From Pseudooceanicola nanhaiensis (lineage in GTDB: Bacteria; Pseudomonadota; Alphaproteobacteria; Rhodobacterales; Rhodobacteraceae), in assembly GCF_020171315.1 (NCBI RefSeq), contig NZ_JAIUZP010000005.1:461076-525075 (forward strand): a stretch of 64,000 nucleotides of DNA, written 5' to 3'. Each line of letters opens with the position of its first letter. The first letter of the stretch is position 1. A program made the position numbers and the translations under genes. Positions 44,632 through 53,868 of this stretch are shown one piece after another. The notes under the pieces are model-generated. The model had not been told where the DNA came from. It was given only the letters and a program-made list of their open reading frames with translations, and made no database searches.

Positions 44632-45707
44632 TGGCCGAGCACGCGGGTCGCCGCCGGACTGAAGCCCAGCTTGACGGTCGCGCCTTCGGCCAGTGTCGGC
44701 GTATCGCTCAGGTCGTTGCGGCGCGAGACGCGGATATCCGCGTCCCCCACGCGCACGACGTAGTGGGTGAAGCCGCCGAGATAGTTGGTCGAGGTGATCG
44801 TTCCGCTCAGGATCTGGCCCGAGGCCTGGTCGTCGAGGCCGATCTTCTCGGGCCGCAGCGACAGGGTCGCCTGCTTTTGGCCGGGGCGGACGTGCTTCTG
44901 CGTGGCGGTCAGCTCCATCCCCATCGGGGTGCGGACCTTCGCTTGATCCCCTTCGACCGACAGAACATCGACGTCGAAGAAGTTCGTCTCGCCGATGAAA
45001 TTGGCCACGAAACGGTTGGCGGGGTTCTCGTAGACCTCGCGGGGGCTGCCGATCTGCTGGATGCGCCCGTCGCCCAGAACGCAGATGCGGTCGGACATGT
45101 CGAGCGCCTCCTCCTGGTCGTGGGTGACGAAGACGAAGGTCAGCCCGGTCTGGCGCTGCAGCGCGCGCAGTTCCTCGCGCATGGCCTGGCGCAGTTTCAG
45201 GTCAAGGGCCGAGAGGGGTTCGTCCAGCAGCAGGACCTCGGGTTCCGGGGCCAGCGCCCGGGCCAGCGCCACCCGCTGCCGCTGCCCGCCCGAAAGTTGC
45301 TGCGGCCTGCGGCGCGCGAATTTAGACATGTGGACGAGGTCCAGCATCTCGGCCACGCGGGCGCGGACCTTGTCCTTCGGCCAGCGCAGGTTCTCAAGCC
45401 CGTAGGCGACGTTCTGTTCCAGCGTCATGTGCGGAAAGAGCGCGTAGCTCTGGAACACCGTGTTCACCCGCCGCTTGTGCGGCGGTAGCGACTGGATGTC
45501 GGACCCGTGGAGGACGATCTGGCCCGTCGTCGGTTCCTCGAACCCGGCGATCATTCGCAGGAGCGTGGTCTTGCCGCAGCCCGAGGGGCCGAGCAGGGTG
45601 AAGAATTCATTGTCGTAGATATCCAGCGACACGGTTTCGAGCGCCTGGAAAGTGCCGAAGGTCTTCGACACCTGCCTGATTTCCACTGCCTTCTTGCGCG
45701 ATTCCAC
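44628..45707 (-). CDS. ABC transporter ATP-binding protein (PotA type)
   Basis: A 359-residue ATPase. Walker [11 protein letters not shown]-loop [14 protein letters not shown], signature [15 protein letters not shown] and Walker [13 protein letters not shown] are all intact; the C-terminal TOBE domain follows ([11 protein letters not shown]). The start is GTG 45707, with AAAGGGA 6-7 bases upstream; the frame is open much further but reads as non-protein. It is 47 bases downstream of the Fe-S flavoprotein gene and leads the importer genes. Confidence 0.9.
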   Translation of the reverse strand: MESRKKAVEIRQVSKTFGTFQALETVSLDIYDNEFFTLLGPSGCGKTTLLRMIAGFEEPTTGQIVLHGSDIQSLPPHKRRVNTVFQSYALFPHMTLEQNVAYGLENLRWPKDKVRARVAEMLDLVHMSKFARRRPQQLSGGQRQRVALARALAPEPEVLLLDEPLSALDLKLRQAMREELRALQRQTGLTFVFVTHDQEEALDMSDRICVLGDGRIQQIGSPREVYENPANRFVANFIGETNFFDVDVLSVEGDQAKVRTPMGMELTATQKHVRPGQKQATLSLRPEKIGLDDQASGQILSGTITSTNYLGGFTHYVVRVGDADIRVSRRNDLSDTPTLAEGATVKLGFSPAATRVLGQ

Positions 45708-45754
45708 TTCAGTCCCTTTCCTTTTCGGGCCGGTCCCCGCCCCGATACCTCGTG

Positions 45755-47824
45755 TCAGTCCAGCGCCAGTTCGGTGATCTCGCGGCGGAAGGGCAGGGCG
45801 TCTCCGATGTCCTCTCCGTCGAGCTCCCGCGCGAAGCGGTGCCCGGCGTAGGTGGCCCATGCGATCGGGCCAGGGGCGTTGGCGTCCCCGATCAACCGGA
45901 TCGTCTTGATCCCCGCATCGGCCCAATCCGCCTGCCGTGCCTTCAGCGCCTCGTAGATGGCGTCGTTGCCCTGGCGCGAGGCGACCATGACAACCGCGTC
46001 GCAATCGTGGCTGCGCGTGGTATCGGTGTAGACACAGTTCGACACGACATGGCCTGCGTTGATCTGCGCCACGCCCCGGTTCAGCACGATGTCGACACCC
46101 ATCTGGGCCAGACGGCGGTGGACGGTCGCCTGTTCCAGCGTGTTGTTCGTCCAGTCCGAGACGAAGGCCGACGGGGTGATCAGGGTGACTGTGCAGCCCT
46201 CCTTCACCAGCAGCTCGGCCAGCACGCCGCCCATGTAGTAATGATCGTCGTCATAGAGGACGACATGGCCTGAGGGACGTTGGCCGGACATGATGTCATC
46301 CGGAGTGAAGAGCGGCATTGCCGCATTGATCGCCATCGGCACGACGTGTTGGCGCGCGACGCCGTCCCGCCGCCATGTGGCGCCGGTGGCGATGGCGACG
46401 TTCTCGAACCCGAATTCCAAGATATCCTCGGCGGAAAGCCGGCTGTCGAAATAGGTCTCGACATTGGTTTTCTGGCTGAGCTGGTACTTGCGGTAATCCG
46501 CGACCCGGCCCCATGCCGAAAGCCCCGGCAGCTTGCTTTCTCGCGCGACCCGGCCCCCAAGCTCGGTCCCGGCCTCGGCCAGGGCGACATCATAACCGCG
46601 TTCGGCCAGCGCACGGGCGGCTTCCAGACCGGCGGGGCCCGACCCCACCACCAGCACGTTGGAACTCGGGCCCTTTTGGTTCATCCGCTCCGGGTGCCAG
46701 CCCTTGCGCCATTCTTCCATGAAGGTCGGATTCTGGGTGCACCGCGAGATCGACATGGTCATGTCGCCAGTGATGCAGATGTTGCAGCCGATGCATTCGC
46801 GGATGTCCTCGATCCGGCCTTCTTCCACCTTCTTCGGCAGGAACGGGTCGGCGATCGAGGGCCGCGCGCAGCCGATGAAGTCGAGCGTGCCGGAGCGGAT
46901 CATCTTCGCCATCACGTCGGGCGAGGTGAAGCGACCGACGCCCACGACGGGTTTGTCGGAAAGCTCCTTGATCCCGCGCACGAGTTGCTCCTGCGCGGCT
47001 TCCTCCTTGAAGCGGGAGGGGCCCGAGCAATCCTCCCAGGTGCCCTGCGCGAGATCCCAAAGGTCGGGCAGATCGCGGTTCATCTCGATGAAATCGCGGA
47101 CCTCGGCGTTGGAGAATCCCAACTCGCCGATCGTCTCGTCGAGGCTGACGCGAAGGGTCAGGGCCATGGTCTCGCCGACCGCCTCGCGCATGTCCTCGAT
47201 CACCTCGCGGGCAAAGCGCGAGCGGTTCTCGAGCGAGCCGCCATATTCGTCCGAGCGCTGGTTGGTCGCGCGAGACAGGAAGTGCTGGAAGATGCCGAAG
47301 CCATGTGCGCCGTAAAGGCAGATCAGGTCGAACCCGGCCATCTGCGACCGCTTCGCAGCGTTTACGAACCAGCGACGCAGATCGCGGATGTCCTGCTTGT
47401 CGAGCGCGCGCGCCTGAACAGGATCGTTGGTGAAGGTCCGGATCGGCAGCGCGGAGGGCGCCAGCGGCACCTCTTTGGTGTAGAGGTTCGGGCCGTTGAT
47501 CCCGGAATAGGCCAGCTGGATACCGGCAAGCGCGCCGTGTTCCTTCATCTTGCCCGCCATCTTGGCGAGCTGCGGGATGTCCTTGTCTTCCCACAGGCGC
47601 AGTTCGATGAACGGCGTGATCTCTGACGTGTGGTGCATCTCGCACTGCTCGGTGAAGATGACGCCCCATCCGCCTTCGGACTTGATGCCGCGCATGGCCG
47701 CCGCCGCCGAGGGATCGCGATAGCCGCCGCCGTTGCAATGCGGCACCTGATAGAACCGGTTCTTCGCGGTGAGGGGACCGATCTGCATCGGCTCGAAGAG
47801 GATGTCGTAGCGCGGATCACGCAA
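45755..47824 (-). CDS. Fe-S flavoprotein oxidoreductase (TMADH/dimethylglycine or N-methylproline demethylase-like)
   Basis: A 689-residue enzyme of the 2,4-dienoyl-CoA reductase/trimethylamine dehydrogenase class. The N-terminal TIM barrel binds FMN ([18 protein letters not shown]). The 4Fe-4S site is C-x2-C-x2-C-x11-C in [10 protein letters not shown] ... SRC, and the C-terminal half holds dinucleotide folds ([21 protein letters not shown]). Family members remove N-methyl groups from secondary and tertiary amines. The best start is TTG 47824 ([11 protein letters not shown] follows) with AGGGAA upstream; ATG 47881 would add 19 residues unlike the family. It heads the transport operon. Confidence 0.87.
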   Translation of the reverse strand: MRDPRYDILFEPMQIGPLTAKNRFYQVPHCNGGGYRDPSAAAAMRGIKSEGGWGVIFTEQCEMHHTSEITPFIELRLWEDKDIPQLAKMAGKMKEHGALAGIQLAYSGINGPNLYTKEVPLAPSALPIRTFTNDPVQARALDKQDIRDLRRWFVNAAKRSQMAGFDLICLYGAHGFGIFQHFLSRATNQRSDEYGGSLENRSRFAREVIEDMREAVGETMALTLRVSLDETIGELGFSNAEVRDFIEMNRDLPDLWDLAQGTWEDCSGPSRFKEEAAQEQLVRGIKELSDKPVVGVGRFTSPDVMAKMIRSGTLDFIGCARPSIADPFLPKKVEEGRIEDIRECIGCNICITGDMTMSISRCTQNPTFMEEWRKGWHPERMNQKGPSSNVLVVGSGPAGLEAARALAERGYDVALAEAGTELGGRVARESKLPGLSAWGRVADYRKYQLSQKTNVETYFDSRLSAEDILEFGFENVAIATGATWRRDGVARQHVVPMAINAAMPLFTPDDIMSGQRPSGHVVLYDDDHYYMGGVLAELLVKEGCTVTLITPSAFVSDWTNNTLEQATVHRRLAQMGVDIVLNRGVAQINAGHVVSNCVYTDTTRSHDCDAVVMVASRQGNDAIYEALKARQADWADAGIKTIRLIGDANAPGPIAWATYAGHRFARELDGEDIGDALPFRREITELALD

Positions 47825-47936
47825 TTGGCTGGTTCCCTTGCTCTGGTCGGACCTTGCGCGCTCCGGTGAACTGGAGCGCACCGAGACAAGATCCCCGAGC
47901 AGGGGCTTCGGGTAAATTAAGCTTTGCGGAAGTCCG

Positions 47937-47953
47937 GGTTAGGACGGGCCTAT
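47937..47953. promoter_or_regulatory. LysR-type box, site B
   Basis: GGTTAGG-ACGGG-CCTAT, an inverted repeat of the form T-N11-A, lies about 110 bases upstream of the flavoprotein gene start. Two other copies of the same form lie at 48963 and 53416, all before genes of this cluster, so it is probably the site of the LysR regulator encoded at 47987. Confidence 0.6.
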
Positions 47954-47986
47954 TTCGCGGCGGTCGTCACGCTGCTGCTTTTCCGG

Positions 47987-48940
47987 TCATTCGTCGTCAT
48001 AACTGCTGCTGACGCGCACTCTCAGGCCCGGCGTGAGCTGCGGCGTGATGGTTTCGCGGCAATGGTCGATGAGGGCCCGGACGGTGAGCGTGTTCTTCGC
48101 CCCGCTGGCGGACATCAGCCCCATCCGCATAGGCCGCATGTTGCCGGTCAGGGGCACGAATCGCAGGCGTTTGCCGTCTGCCGCGCAGTCCGAGGAATGG
48201 CGGATGTTGGCGATGGAATAACCGAAACCGTTGGCGACGAGAGACTTCATCACCTCCATGTCGCGCGTGCGCTCGACCACGTTCGGAGTGACACCGGCGT
48301 CCGAAAAGACGGACAGGAAGTAGGGGCCGGAATAGGGCAGGTCGAGCAGGATCATCGGATAGGGGGCAAGCTCCGCCACGCTGATCGAGCGCCGGTTGGC
48401 GAGGTCGTGGTTGTCGGGCAACATGACGTAAGGCGGCAGGTCGAACAGGGGAACGAACTCGAGGTCCGGCGGGATCTCAAGATCGTAGGTCAGGGCGATG
48501 TCCAATTCTGCATTGCGCAGCCCGTCGAAAATCGCCTGTTGGTCGCGTTCGAACTGGCGAAACTGCACGTCCGGGTAGCGCGTGATGAAGCTGCGGCGCA
48601 GGTGGGGCAGGACGATCTGGGCGAAGGTCAGCAGGCACCCGACGTTGAGCGGGCCGCGCACACGGCCGATGATCTCGTTGGCGAGGCCATTCAGGCGGTC
48701 GGCCTCGGCCAGCAACGTCTTGGCCTGCACGAGGAACTGCCGCCCGGCTTGGGTCAGCGCAAGGCCATGGGCGTGTTTCCGGGCGAAAAGCTGAAGACCG
48801 AATTCCGCCTCCAACTGTGTGATCGCCGCCGATATCGAGGGCGATGAGACGTTCACCTTCCCCGCGGCCTGAGCGATGGAGCCCTCCTCGCCGACGGCGA
48901 CGAAGTACTCGATTTGCCGCAGGGTGAAGCGTAAGGGCAT
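47987..48940 (-). CDS. LysR family transcriptional regulator
   Basis: A 317-residue regulator. The N-terminal winged helix (LRQIEYFVAVGEEGSIAQAAGK, with the recognition helix SSPSISAAITQLEAEFGLQLF) is followed by the periplasmic-binding-like effector domain (about 92-300). It lies inside the amine cluster, between the aldehyde dehydrogenase and flavoprotein genes and in the same direction, so it probably controls the cluster in response to its substrate. A probable LysR box (48963-48979) lies just before its start and would allow autoregulation. Confidence 0.9.
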   Translation of the reverse strand: MPLRFTLRQIEYFVAVGEEGSIAQAAGKVNVSSPSISAAITQLEAEFGLQLFARKHAHGLALTQAGRQFLVQAKTLLAEADRLNGLANEIIGRVRGPLNVGCLLTFAQIVLPHLRRSFITRYPDVQFRQFERDQQAIFDGLRNAELDIALTYDLEIPPDLEFVPLFDLPPYVMLPDNHDLANRRSISVAELAPYPMILLDLPYSGPYFLSVFSDAGVTPNVVERTRDMEVMKSLVANGFGYSIANIRHSSDCAADGKRLRFVPLTGNMRPMRMGLMSASGAKNTLTVRALIDHCRETITPQLTPGLRVRVSSSYDDE

Positions 48941-48962
48941 GGTGAAGCCTCCAGTCGATGCC

Positions 48963-48979
48963 GGTTAGGCTGGCCCTAA
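48963..48979. promoter_or_regulatory. LysR-type box, site C
   Basis: GGTTAGG-CTGGC-CCTAA, the most symmetric of the three copies (TTAGG ... CCTAA), 22 bases upstream of the LysR gene start. This is the usual place for autorepression. Confidence 0.6.
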
Positions 48980-49058
48980 GGTGCAGGCGGTCCTACGTCA
49001 AGTCTTGGCCCCCGAGGTCGCTCGGGGGCGGGCGGCGCGGGGGATCAGTAGGCGGGGA

Positions 49059-50543
49059 TCAGTACTTGATCCAGGTGGTCTTGAGTGCGGAGTACTTGTC
49101 GAAGGAGTGGATCGAGAGATCGCGGCCGAAGCCCGACTGCTTCATCCCCCCGAAGGGCGTCATGGCCGAGAGCGCATCAACGGTGTTGACCGAGACCGTT
49201 CCGGCACAGAGCCGGTCCGAAACGGAAAGCGCACGGGAGAGGTCGCGTGTCCAGACGGAGGCGGCGAGGCCGTAGATGCTGTCGTTCGCGATGGTGACGG
49301 CCTCCTCGTCGGTCTCGAAGCTCTGGACGGCGAGGACAGGGCCGAAGACCTCTTCCCGGGCGATCTCATGCGCTGATTGGACATTGTCGAAGATGGTCGG
49401 CGTCACATAGGCGTCGGACCCCATCAGCGTGACCCGTTCGCCGCCGCAGACGAGACGGGCGTCGCCCTTGGCGCGGGCCACGAAGCCCATCACGCGGTCG
49501 GCATGGGCGCGGTCCACGAGGGAGCCCATCGTCGTTGCCGGATCGAGCGGGTCGCCAAGGACGACGCTGGCGGCGCGGTCGCGCAGGCGGTCGATCAACG
49601 CATCCTTGACGCTGGCGTGGACCAGCAGCCGGGAGTTCGCCGAACAGACCTCGCCCTGATTGAAGAAGATGCCGAAGGCGGCCATGTCCGCAGCGGCGTC
49701 GAGGTCGGCGTCGGCGAAGACGAGGTTGGGGCTCTTGCCGCCGGTCTCCAGCCAGACCTGCTTCATGTTGCTTTCTCCCGCGTAGCGCTGGAACATCTTG
49801 CCGACCGCGGTGGAGCCGGTGAAGACGAGGCAGTCGACGTCACGATGCCGTCCGAGCGCCTGCCCCGCGTCCTCGCCATAGCCGGTGACGACGTTCAGGA
49901 CCCCGTCGGGGAGGCCGGCCTCGGAGGCCAGTTCAGCAAGGCGGAGGGCAGAGAGCGGGGATTGCTCCGCGGGTTTCAGGACAACCGAGTTGCCCGCCGC
50001 GAGCGCCGGGGCCAGTTTCCACGTGGCCATGTCGAGCGGGAAGTTCCACGGGACAACGGCCCCGATCACCCCGAGCGGCACGCGCCGGATCAGCGCGACG
50101 TCCCGGCCCCCTGTCGGTGCGATCTCGTCATAGAGCTTGTCGATCGCCTCGGCATGCCACTGGAAGAAATGCGCCGAGCCCGGGGCGTCGATGGTCGAGC
50201 TGTCGGTGATCGTCTTGCCCATGTCGAGCGTGTCGAGGAGGGCGAGTTCGGGAATGTTGTCGCGGATCAGGGAGGCGAGCTTCAGCAGGACCTCCTTGCG
50301 CGCGCTTGGGGTCTGGCCGGACCAGCGGCCATCCGCAAAGGCGCGGCGGGCGGAGGCGACGGCCCGGTCGATGTCCTCGGCCCCGCCGCGTGCGACGTCT
50401 GTAAGCGTGGCGCCGGTGGCGGGGTTGATCGTCTCGAACCGCTGGCCCGAGGCGGCGGGGGTGAAACGGCCGTCGATGTAGAGATTGTTGCGCAAGGTCA
50501 GCGCGGCGGCGCGGGATGTCCAGTCGGCGTAGGTCAGGCTCAT
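49059..50543 (-). CDS. Aldehyde dehydrogenase (PuuC/betaine-aldehyde type)
   Basis: A 494-residue NAD(P)-dependent enzyme. NAD-binding GSTAVGKMFQRYA, the general base in WLETGGKSPNLVF (Glu) and the catalytic Cys in FFNQGEVCSANSR are intact. The N-terminus (YIDGRFTPAASGQRFETINP) and overall size match the gamma-glutamyl-aminobutyraldehyde or betaine aldehyde dehydrogenase group. It would oxidise the aldehyde released from the amine or alcohol handled by neighbouring enzymes. A long inverted repeat lies upstream. LysR follows 118 bases downstream. Confidence 0.92.
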   Translation of the reverse strand: MSLTYADWTSRAAALTLRNNLYIDGRFTPAASGQRFETINPATGATLTDVARGGAEDIDRAVASARRAFADGRWSGQTPSARKEVLLKLASLIRDNIPELALLDTLDMGKTITDSSTIDAPGSAHFFQWHAEAIDKLYDEIAPTGGRDVALIRRVPLGVIGAVVPWNFPLDMATWKLAPALAAGNSVVLKPAEQSPLSALRLAELASEAGLPDGVLNVVTGYGEDAGQALGRHRDVDCLVFTGSTAVGKMFQRYAGESNMKQVWLETGGKSPNLVFADADLDAAADMAAFGIFFNQGEVCSANSRLLVHASVKDALIDRLRDRAASVVLGDPLDPATTMGSLVDRAHADRVMGFVARAKGDARLVCGGERVTLMGSDAYVTPTIFDNVQSAHEIAREEVFGPVLAVQSFETDEEAVTIANDSIYGLAASVWTRDLSRALSVSDRLCAGTVSVNTVDALSAMTPFGGMKQSGFGRDLSIHSFDKYSALKTTWIKY

Positions 50544-50640
50544 TTTGTCCTCGGTCTATGTGGTTTGGTTTCAGGGGCGCGCTGATACGGCCGGGGAGGG
50601 GCCCAAACCCGGTGCAAGGCATAAGGCGGCCGGACAAGCG

Positions 50641-50681
50641 GTCGCCAGTGTTGCCCCATTGGTCCAGGCGACACTGGCGAC
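50641..50681. promoter_or_regulatory. Long inverted repeat upstream of the aldehyde dehydrogenase gene
   Basis: GTCGCCAGTGT (50641-50651) and ACACTGGCGAC (50671-50681) are perfect complements with a 19-base spacer, about 100 bases before the gene start. It could be an operator of a dimeric regulator or an RNA hairpin. It does not resemble the LysR boxes in this cluster. Confidence 0.5.
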
Positions 50682-50863
50682 GCGATCCTGGGGCCTTCCT
50701 CGAAGCGAATGGCGACGCTGGCGGCCCCAAGATGTCCCCCGCCGCCGTCGTCAGCGTCATCCCAAAAGCCGGTGTTCGCCCGGTTCGCTCAGATCGAAGA
50801 GCAGGGGTGCCGGGCTGAGGCCCGGTCTGCAGTGGCGATGGGCTCTTACCGATCATCGGGGGC

Positions 50864-50881
50864 GGCGGGGTTTCCCCCGCC
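50864..50881 (-). terminator. Hairpin after the DUF1028 gene
   Basis: A 7-bp stem, GGCGGGG (50864-50870) with CCCCGCC (50875-50881), and a 4-base loop, about 60 bases after the DUF1028 stop. It probably ends the monooxygenase-Rid-DUF1028 transcript. Confidence 0.5.
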
Positions 50882-50942
50882 ACAGGACGGTTGCCCAGAG
50901 ACAACGCGGTGCCCCATCGCGCGGCGGGCGTCGCCGTCGTCC

Positions 50943-51617
50943 TCACTCGTCTCCGGGCACCCCGTAGGACGGTGCCTCGCGCGGGTCCAACGCGCGCTGG
51001 ATGTAGGCGTCAATCTGGGGCTTGTAGACCTCCCAGGCCGTCGCGATCTCTTCGATCGGATCCCGTTCCGTCCAGTCGCAGCGCAGCTCGGCCACTGGCC
51101 AGCTCACCTTGTCCACGATCAGCATCCCCGCCGAATGCACGGGCCCTGCCTCCCCGCCTGCGGCCATCCCTGCGCGCATCGCGGCAATCAGCCGGTCGCC
51201 GATATGGCCCTTGGAGGTCAGGAAGCCATCAACGATGGCTTGCGGCACCCTGTCATTGGCGAGGAGGTTCCCGCCCGAAGCCACGTCCTGCGCCTGTGCC
51301 TGCGTCCAGATGCCAAGCGAGTTTGGCCCGGAATGGATCGCCGTCCGGCCCGCCGCATCCACCGCCAGCACCTGCCGGTACTCGATGAAACGTCCGCGCC
51401 GCTGCACCTCGGCGATGGCCTCGGGGGCAGACATGCCGCTCTGCATCAGGTCCAGCGTCGCTGGGCCGAGCGTCGGGTCGGTCACATTCTGGCTTGCCAC
51501 GGCGCCCACGCCCGCCCGGGCGAAGGCACACCGGGCGGCCACGGCGGGGGAAGAGGAGGAGATCGCCATGCCGAACATGCCGGTCTCCGCGCAGCGGGCC
51601 ACGAGGGAGAAGGTCAT
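50943..51617 (-). CDS. DUF1028 domain protein
   Basis: A 224-residue protein of the DUF1028 family (Ntn-hydrolase-like). Typical parts are MTFSLVARCAETGMFGMAIS, the VGAVASQNVTDPTLGP segment and ASGGNLLANDRVPQAIVDGF. The family's role is not settled; it is often found next to Rid proteins and amino-acid or amine breakdown genes, as here. It starts 4 bases after the Rid-like gene stop and so belongs to the same operon. Confidence 0.85.
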   Translation of the reverse strand: MTFSLVARCAETGMFGMAISSSSPAVAARCAFARAGVGAVASQNVTDPTLGPATLDLMQSGMSAPEAIAEVQRRGRFIEYRQVLAVDAAGRTAIHSGPNSLGIWTQAQAQDVASGGNLLANDRVPQAIVDGFLTSKGHIGDRLIAAMRAGMAAGGEAGPVHSAGMLIVDKVSWPVAELRCDWTERDPIEEIATAWEVYKPQIDAYIQRALDPREAPSYGVPGDE

Positions 51618-51621
51618 TGGC

Positions 51622-52035
51622 TCAATCCGGGATCACGGCGGTGGCCTCGATCTCGACCAGCCAGTCGGGACGCGCCAAGGCCGTGACGACGAGCCCGGTC
51701 GAGACCGGATGCACGCCCTTGATGTATTCCCCCATGGTCCGGTAGACGGCCTCGCGGTTGCGGACGTCGGTCAGGAAGACCTGCACGCGGCAGACATGCT
51801 CCATTCCGCCGCCGGCTTCCTCCATCAATTGCTTGATGTTCTGCATGACCTTGTGGGTTTGCTCGACCGGATCGTGGCTTTCGATGTTCTTGGCCGTGTC
51901 CAGGTCCTGCGGGCACTGGCCGCGTAGGAAGACCATGCGGCCGCGCGCGACGACGGCCTGGCAGAGGTCGTTGTCGAGCTGTTGCTCGGGATAGGTGTCC
52001 TTCGTGTTGAAGGGACGGATGCGGGTGTGGGCCAT
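51622..52035 (-). CDS. Rid family protein (RidA-like, lacking the catalytic Arg)
   Basis: A 137-residue protein of the YjgF/YER057c/UK114 fold. Family parts are FLRGQCPQDLDT, HKVMQNIKQLMEEAGGGMEHVCRVQVFLTD (read as VMQNIKQLMEEAGGGMEHV) and LVEIEATAVI. In true RidA, an Arg in the P-x-R-S-x-V segment binds the carboxylate of the imine substrate; here the matching stretch is HPVSTGLVV, without Arg. It is therefore probably a Rid subgroup without 2-aminoacrylate deaminase activity. It lies between the flavin monooxygenase and DUF1028 genes. Confidence 0.87.
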   Translation of the reverse strand: MAHTRIRPFNTKDTYPEQQLDNDLCQAVVARGRMVFLRGQCPQDLDTAKNIESHDPVEQTHKVMQNIKQLMEEAGGGMEHVCRVQVFLTDVRNREAVYRTMGEYIKGVHPVSTGLVVTALARPDWLVEIEATAVIPD

Positions 52036-52053
52036 GCTGCAGGTCTCCAGCGT

Positions 52054-53322
52054 TCAGGCGTCGATGGTTTCGGGGGCGGCGGCCTCGTAGGCCATGTAGC
52101 CGCGCTGCTTCGAGATGTGGTCGGCCACGTAGCGGGCGTCGAACCAGACGCCCCAGATGAAGGACGACCCGCGGCGGGTCTGCCACGGCAAGCCGAGGAA
52201 GTAGACACCCGGCTCTGCCGAGACGCCGCGTTGGTGGTTGGGGCGGCCAGCCTCGTCGAGCGCGCCTTCGGGAAGCCAAGAGTAGTCGGAAGAGAACCCG
52301 GTCGCCCAGATGATCGTGGTGATCCCGGCCTCCGCAAGATCCAGCGATGCCAGCGGATCGGTCACACAGGCCGGATCGGACAGGATGGCACGCGCCTCCG
52401 GCTCCTCGGGCAGGTCGAGCCCGTTGCGCGCGACGAAGGCGTCGGCCTCGTCGAGCAGGTTCATCAGGTAGGCGTCTCCGTCGCGGAGGTTCTTGACGAG
52501 GTCCTGTGCGAAGTGCAGCTTGCCGTCCTCGAACCGCTCGGTCCGGCCGACAAGGGTCATGCCGGCAAGGGCAAGTCGGCGGAAGTCGATGGTTTCACCA
52601 CCCCGGGCACCCGAAACGGCAATCGTCGTGTGTTCGGCGCCGGGGGCCGCTTCCATGTCCCATTTGTTCAGCACGCCGAGCCACCAGACGAAGTCGCGGC
52701 CACGGTAGCTGCGCGGCGGGCGCTCATGGGGGCCGACCGAGAGGTAGACCTTGCGCCCGGCTTCCAGCAACTCGTCGGCGATCTGAACGCCAGAGGAACC
52801 GGCGCCGACCACCAGCACGGCACCCTCGGGCAAGGCGGCAGGGTTGCGATAGGCGGAGGAGTGGATTTGAGTGAGCCTGGCGGTGTCAGGCACAAGCGGT
52901 GGGATCACCGGGGTCTGGAAGGCGCCGGTCGCGGCAATGACGTAGTTGGCTTCAATCGGACCGTCCGATGTCTCGACGCGGAAACCGGGACGGCCGTCGA
53001 GGCGCGAGACCTGGGTAACCTCCACGCCGGTGCGGATCGGCGCTCCGATCTTGTCGGCATAGGCCACGAAATAGTCGGCTACCTTCTCCTTGGCGACGAA
53101 GGCGTCCGGCGCATCGTCCGTGAATTCCATGCCGGGAAAGCGGTCATGCCAGGCCGGTCCGTTGGCGACCAGGGAATCCCACCGCTCCGAACGCCAGCGT
53201 TCTGCGATCCTGCGCCGTTCAAGCACGAGGTGGGGCACGCCGCAGGCGCTGAGGTGTTCGCTCGCAGCGACGCCAGCCTGTCCTGCGCCAACGACGAGTG
53301 CTTCGGTTTTGGTAACGGGCAT
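52054..53322 (-). CDS. Flavin-containing monooxygenase/NAD(P)-binding oxidoreductase
   Basis: A 422-residue two-dinucleotide-fold flavoprotein. FAD binds at VVGAGQAGVAASEHL and NADPH at VVGAGSSGVQIADELLEAG; the FMO-like linker segment WHDRFPGMEF and the IIWATGFSSDYSWL motif near the C-terminus are typical of bacterial flavin monooxygenases. Members oxygenate amines, sulfides or ketones. It is first in its operon, and a LysR-type box lies about 95 bases upstream. With the amine-type transporter and demethylase of the cluster, N-oxygenation of an amine is a reasonable guess. Confidence 0.87.
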   Translation of the reverse strand: MPVTKTEALVVGAGQAGVAASEHLSACGVPHLVLERRRIAERWRSERWDSLVANGPAWHDRFPGMEFTDDAPDAFVAKEKVADYFVAYADKIGAPIRTGVEVTQVSRLDGRPGFRVETSDGPIEANYVIAATGAFQTPVIPPLVPDTARLTQIHSSAYRNPAALPEGAVLVVGAGSSGVQIADELLEAGRKVYLSVGPHERPPRSYRGRDFVWWLGVLNKWDMEAAPGAEHTTIAVSGARGGETIDFRRLALAGMTLVGRTERFEDGKLHFAQDLVKNLRDGDAYLMNLLDEADAFVARNGLDLPEEPEARAILSDPACVTDPLASLDLAEAGITTIIWATGFSSDYSWLPEGALDEAGRPNHQRGVSAEPGVYFLGLPWQTRRGSSFIWGVWFDARYVADHISKQRGYMAYEAAAPETIDA

Positions 53323-53868
53323 TCAGGGGTCTCCAGCTTCAGGCCGGGTGCGGCCAGTCCTGGAAAGTTTCACCCGCAGATGGCTTCGGTTTAAAGTATG
53401 GTTTTCCTGATCATCGGTTAGGCGGCGCCTATGCAGTGAGGGCTGGATATTGCCCTCGCTGCGCTCGCCAGTGTCGTGGTTTTCAAGCAAAACCCTCAAC
53501 GCAATGGCTATTCTCAGGATTGCCATGATCATCGACGGAGTTGTCATCGTGAACGCACTATCGAACTTATCTTACTGAGCGCTTAACCTACCATGATCGG
53601 GCACGCTGGCCCGCTCCGGGGGGCTCAAGCCGGTAATGCGACACCGCATCGGCCAAGGTCGGCCTCCATGGCGGGCGACTTGTCGTTTGCCGGCTCTGAG
53701 CGGTCATTCGCTGTCCTGGTGGGCGTCGCGGCGCGGCTTCACCAAAGCGGCCGTTCGGGCCTCGCCGCAGCATTTCAAACGATTCAAGATCGGCAGTGCG
53801 GACGAAGCCGCCATTGATATGTGAGGCGCGGGCGTGTTTTGAGGACATGCACCCTTCCTGGAGTTACC
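53323..53868. other. Gap between the amine cluster and the MFS gene
   Basis: About 550 bases with no credible gene. The left end has a LysR-type box. The middle to right part (about 53600-53780) has the look of decayed intergenic sequence and shares the 14-mer CGGCCAAGGTCGGC (53650-53663) with the spacer after the RpiR gene (61604-61617, opposite direction). Confidence 0.4.
53416..53432. promoter_or_regulatory. LysR-type box, site A
   Basis: GGTTAGG-CGGCG-CCTAT, upstream of the monooxygenase operon. It matches sites B and C in both half-sites and spacing. Confidence 0.6.

Larger units (their letters stand above)
50544..50942. other. Gap upstream of the aldehyde dehydrogenase gene
   Basis: About 400 bases with no gene. 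It contains an 11-bp inverted repeat (50641-50681) and a hairpin after the DUF1028 gene (50864-50881), so it marks a break between two transcription units. Confidence 0.5.

Noticed and set aside
53588..53848. Minus-strand frame that could be a small protein upstream of the MFS gene
   Set aside because: It has no Shine-Dalgarno and an Arg/Pro-rich sequence, and it lies in a spacer with sequence shared with another spacer, so it looks intergenic.
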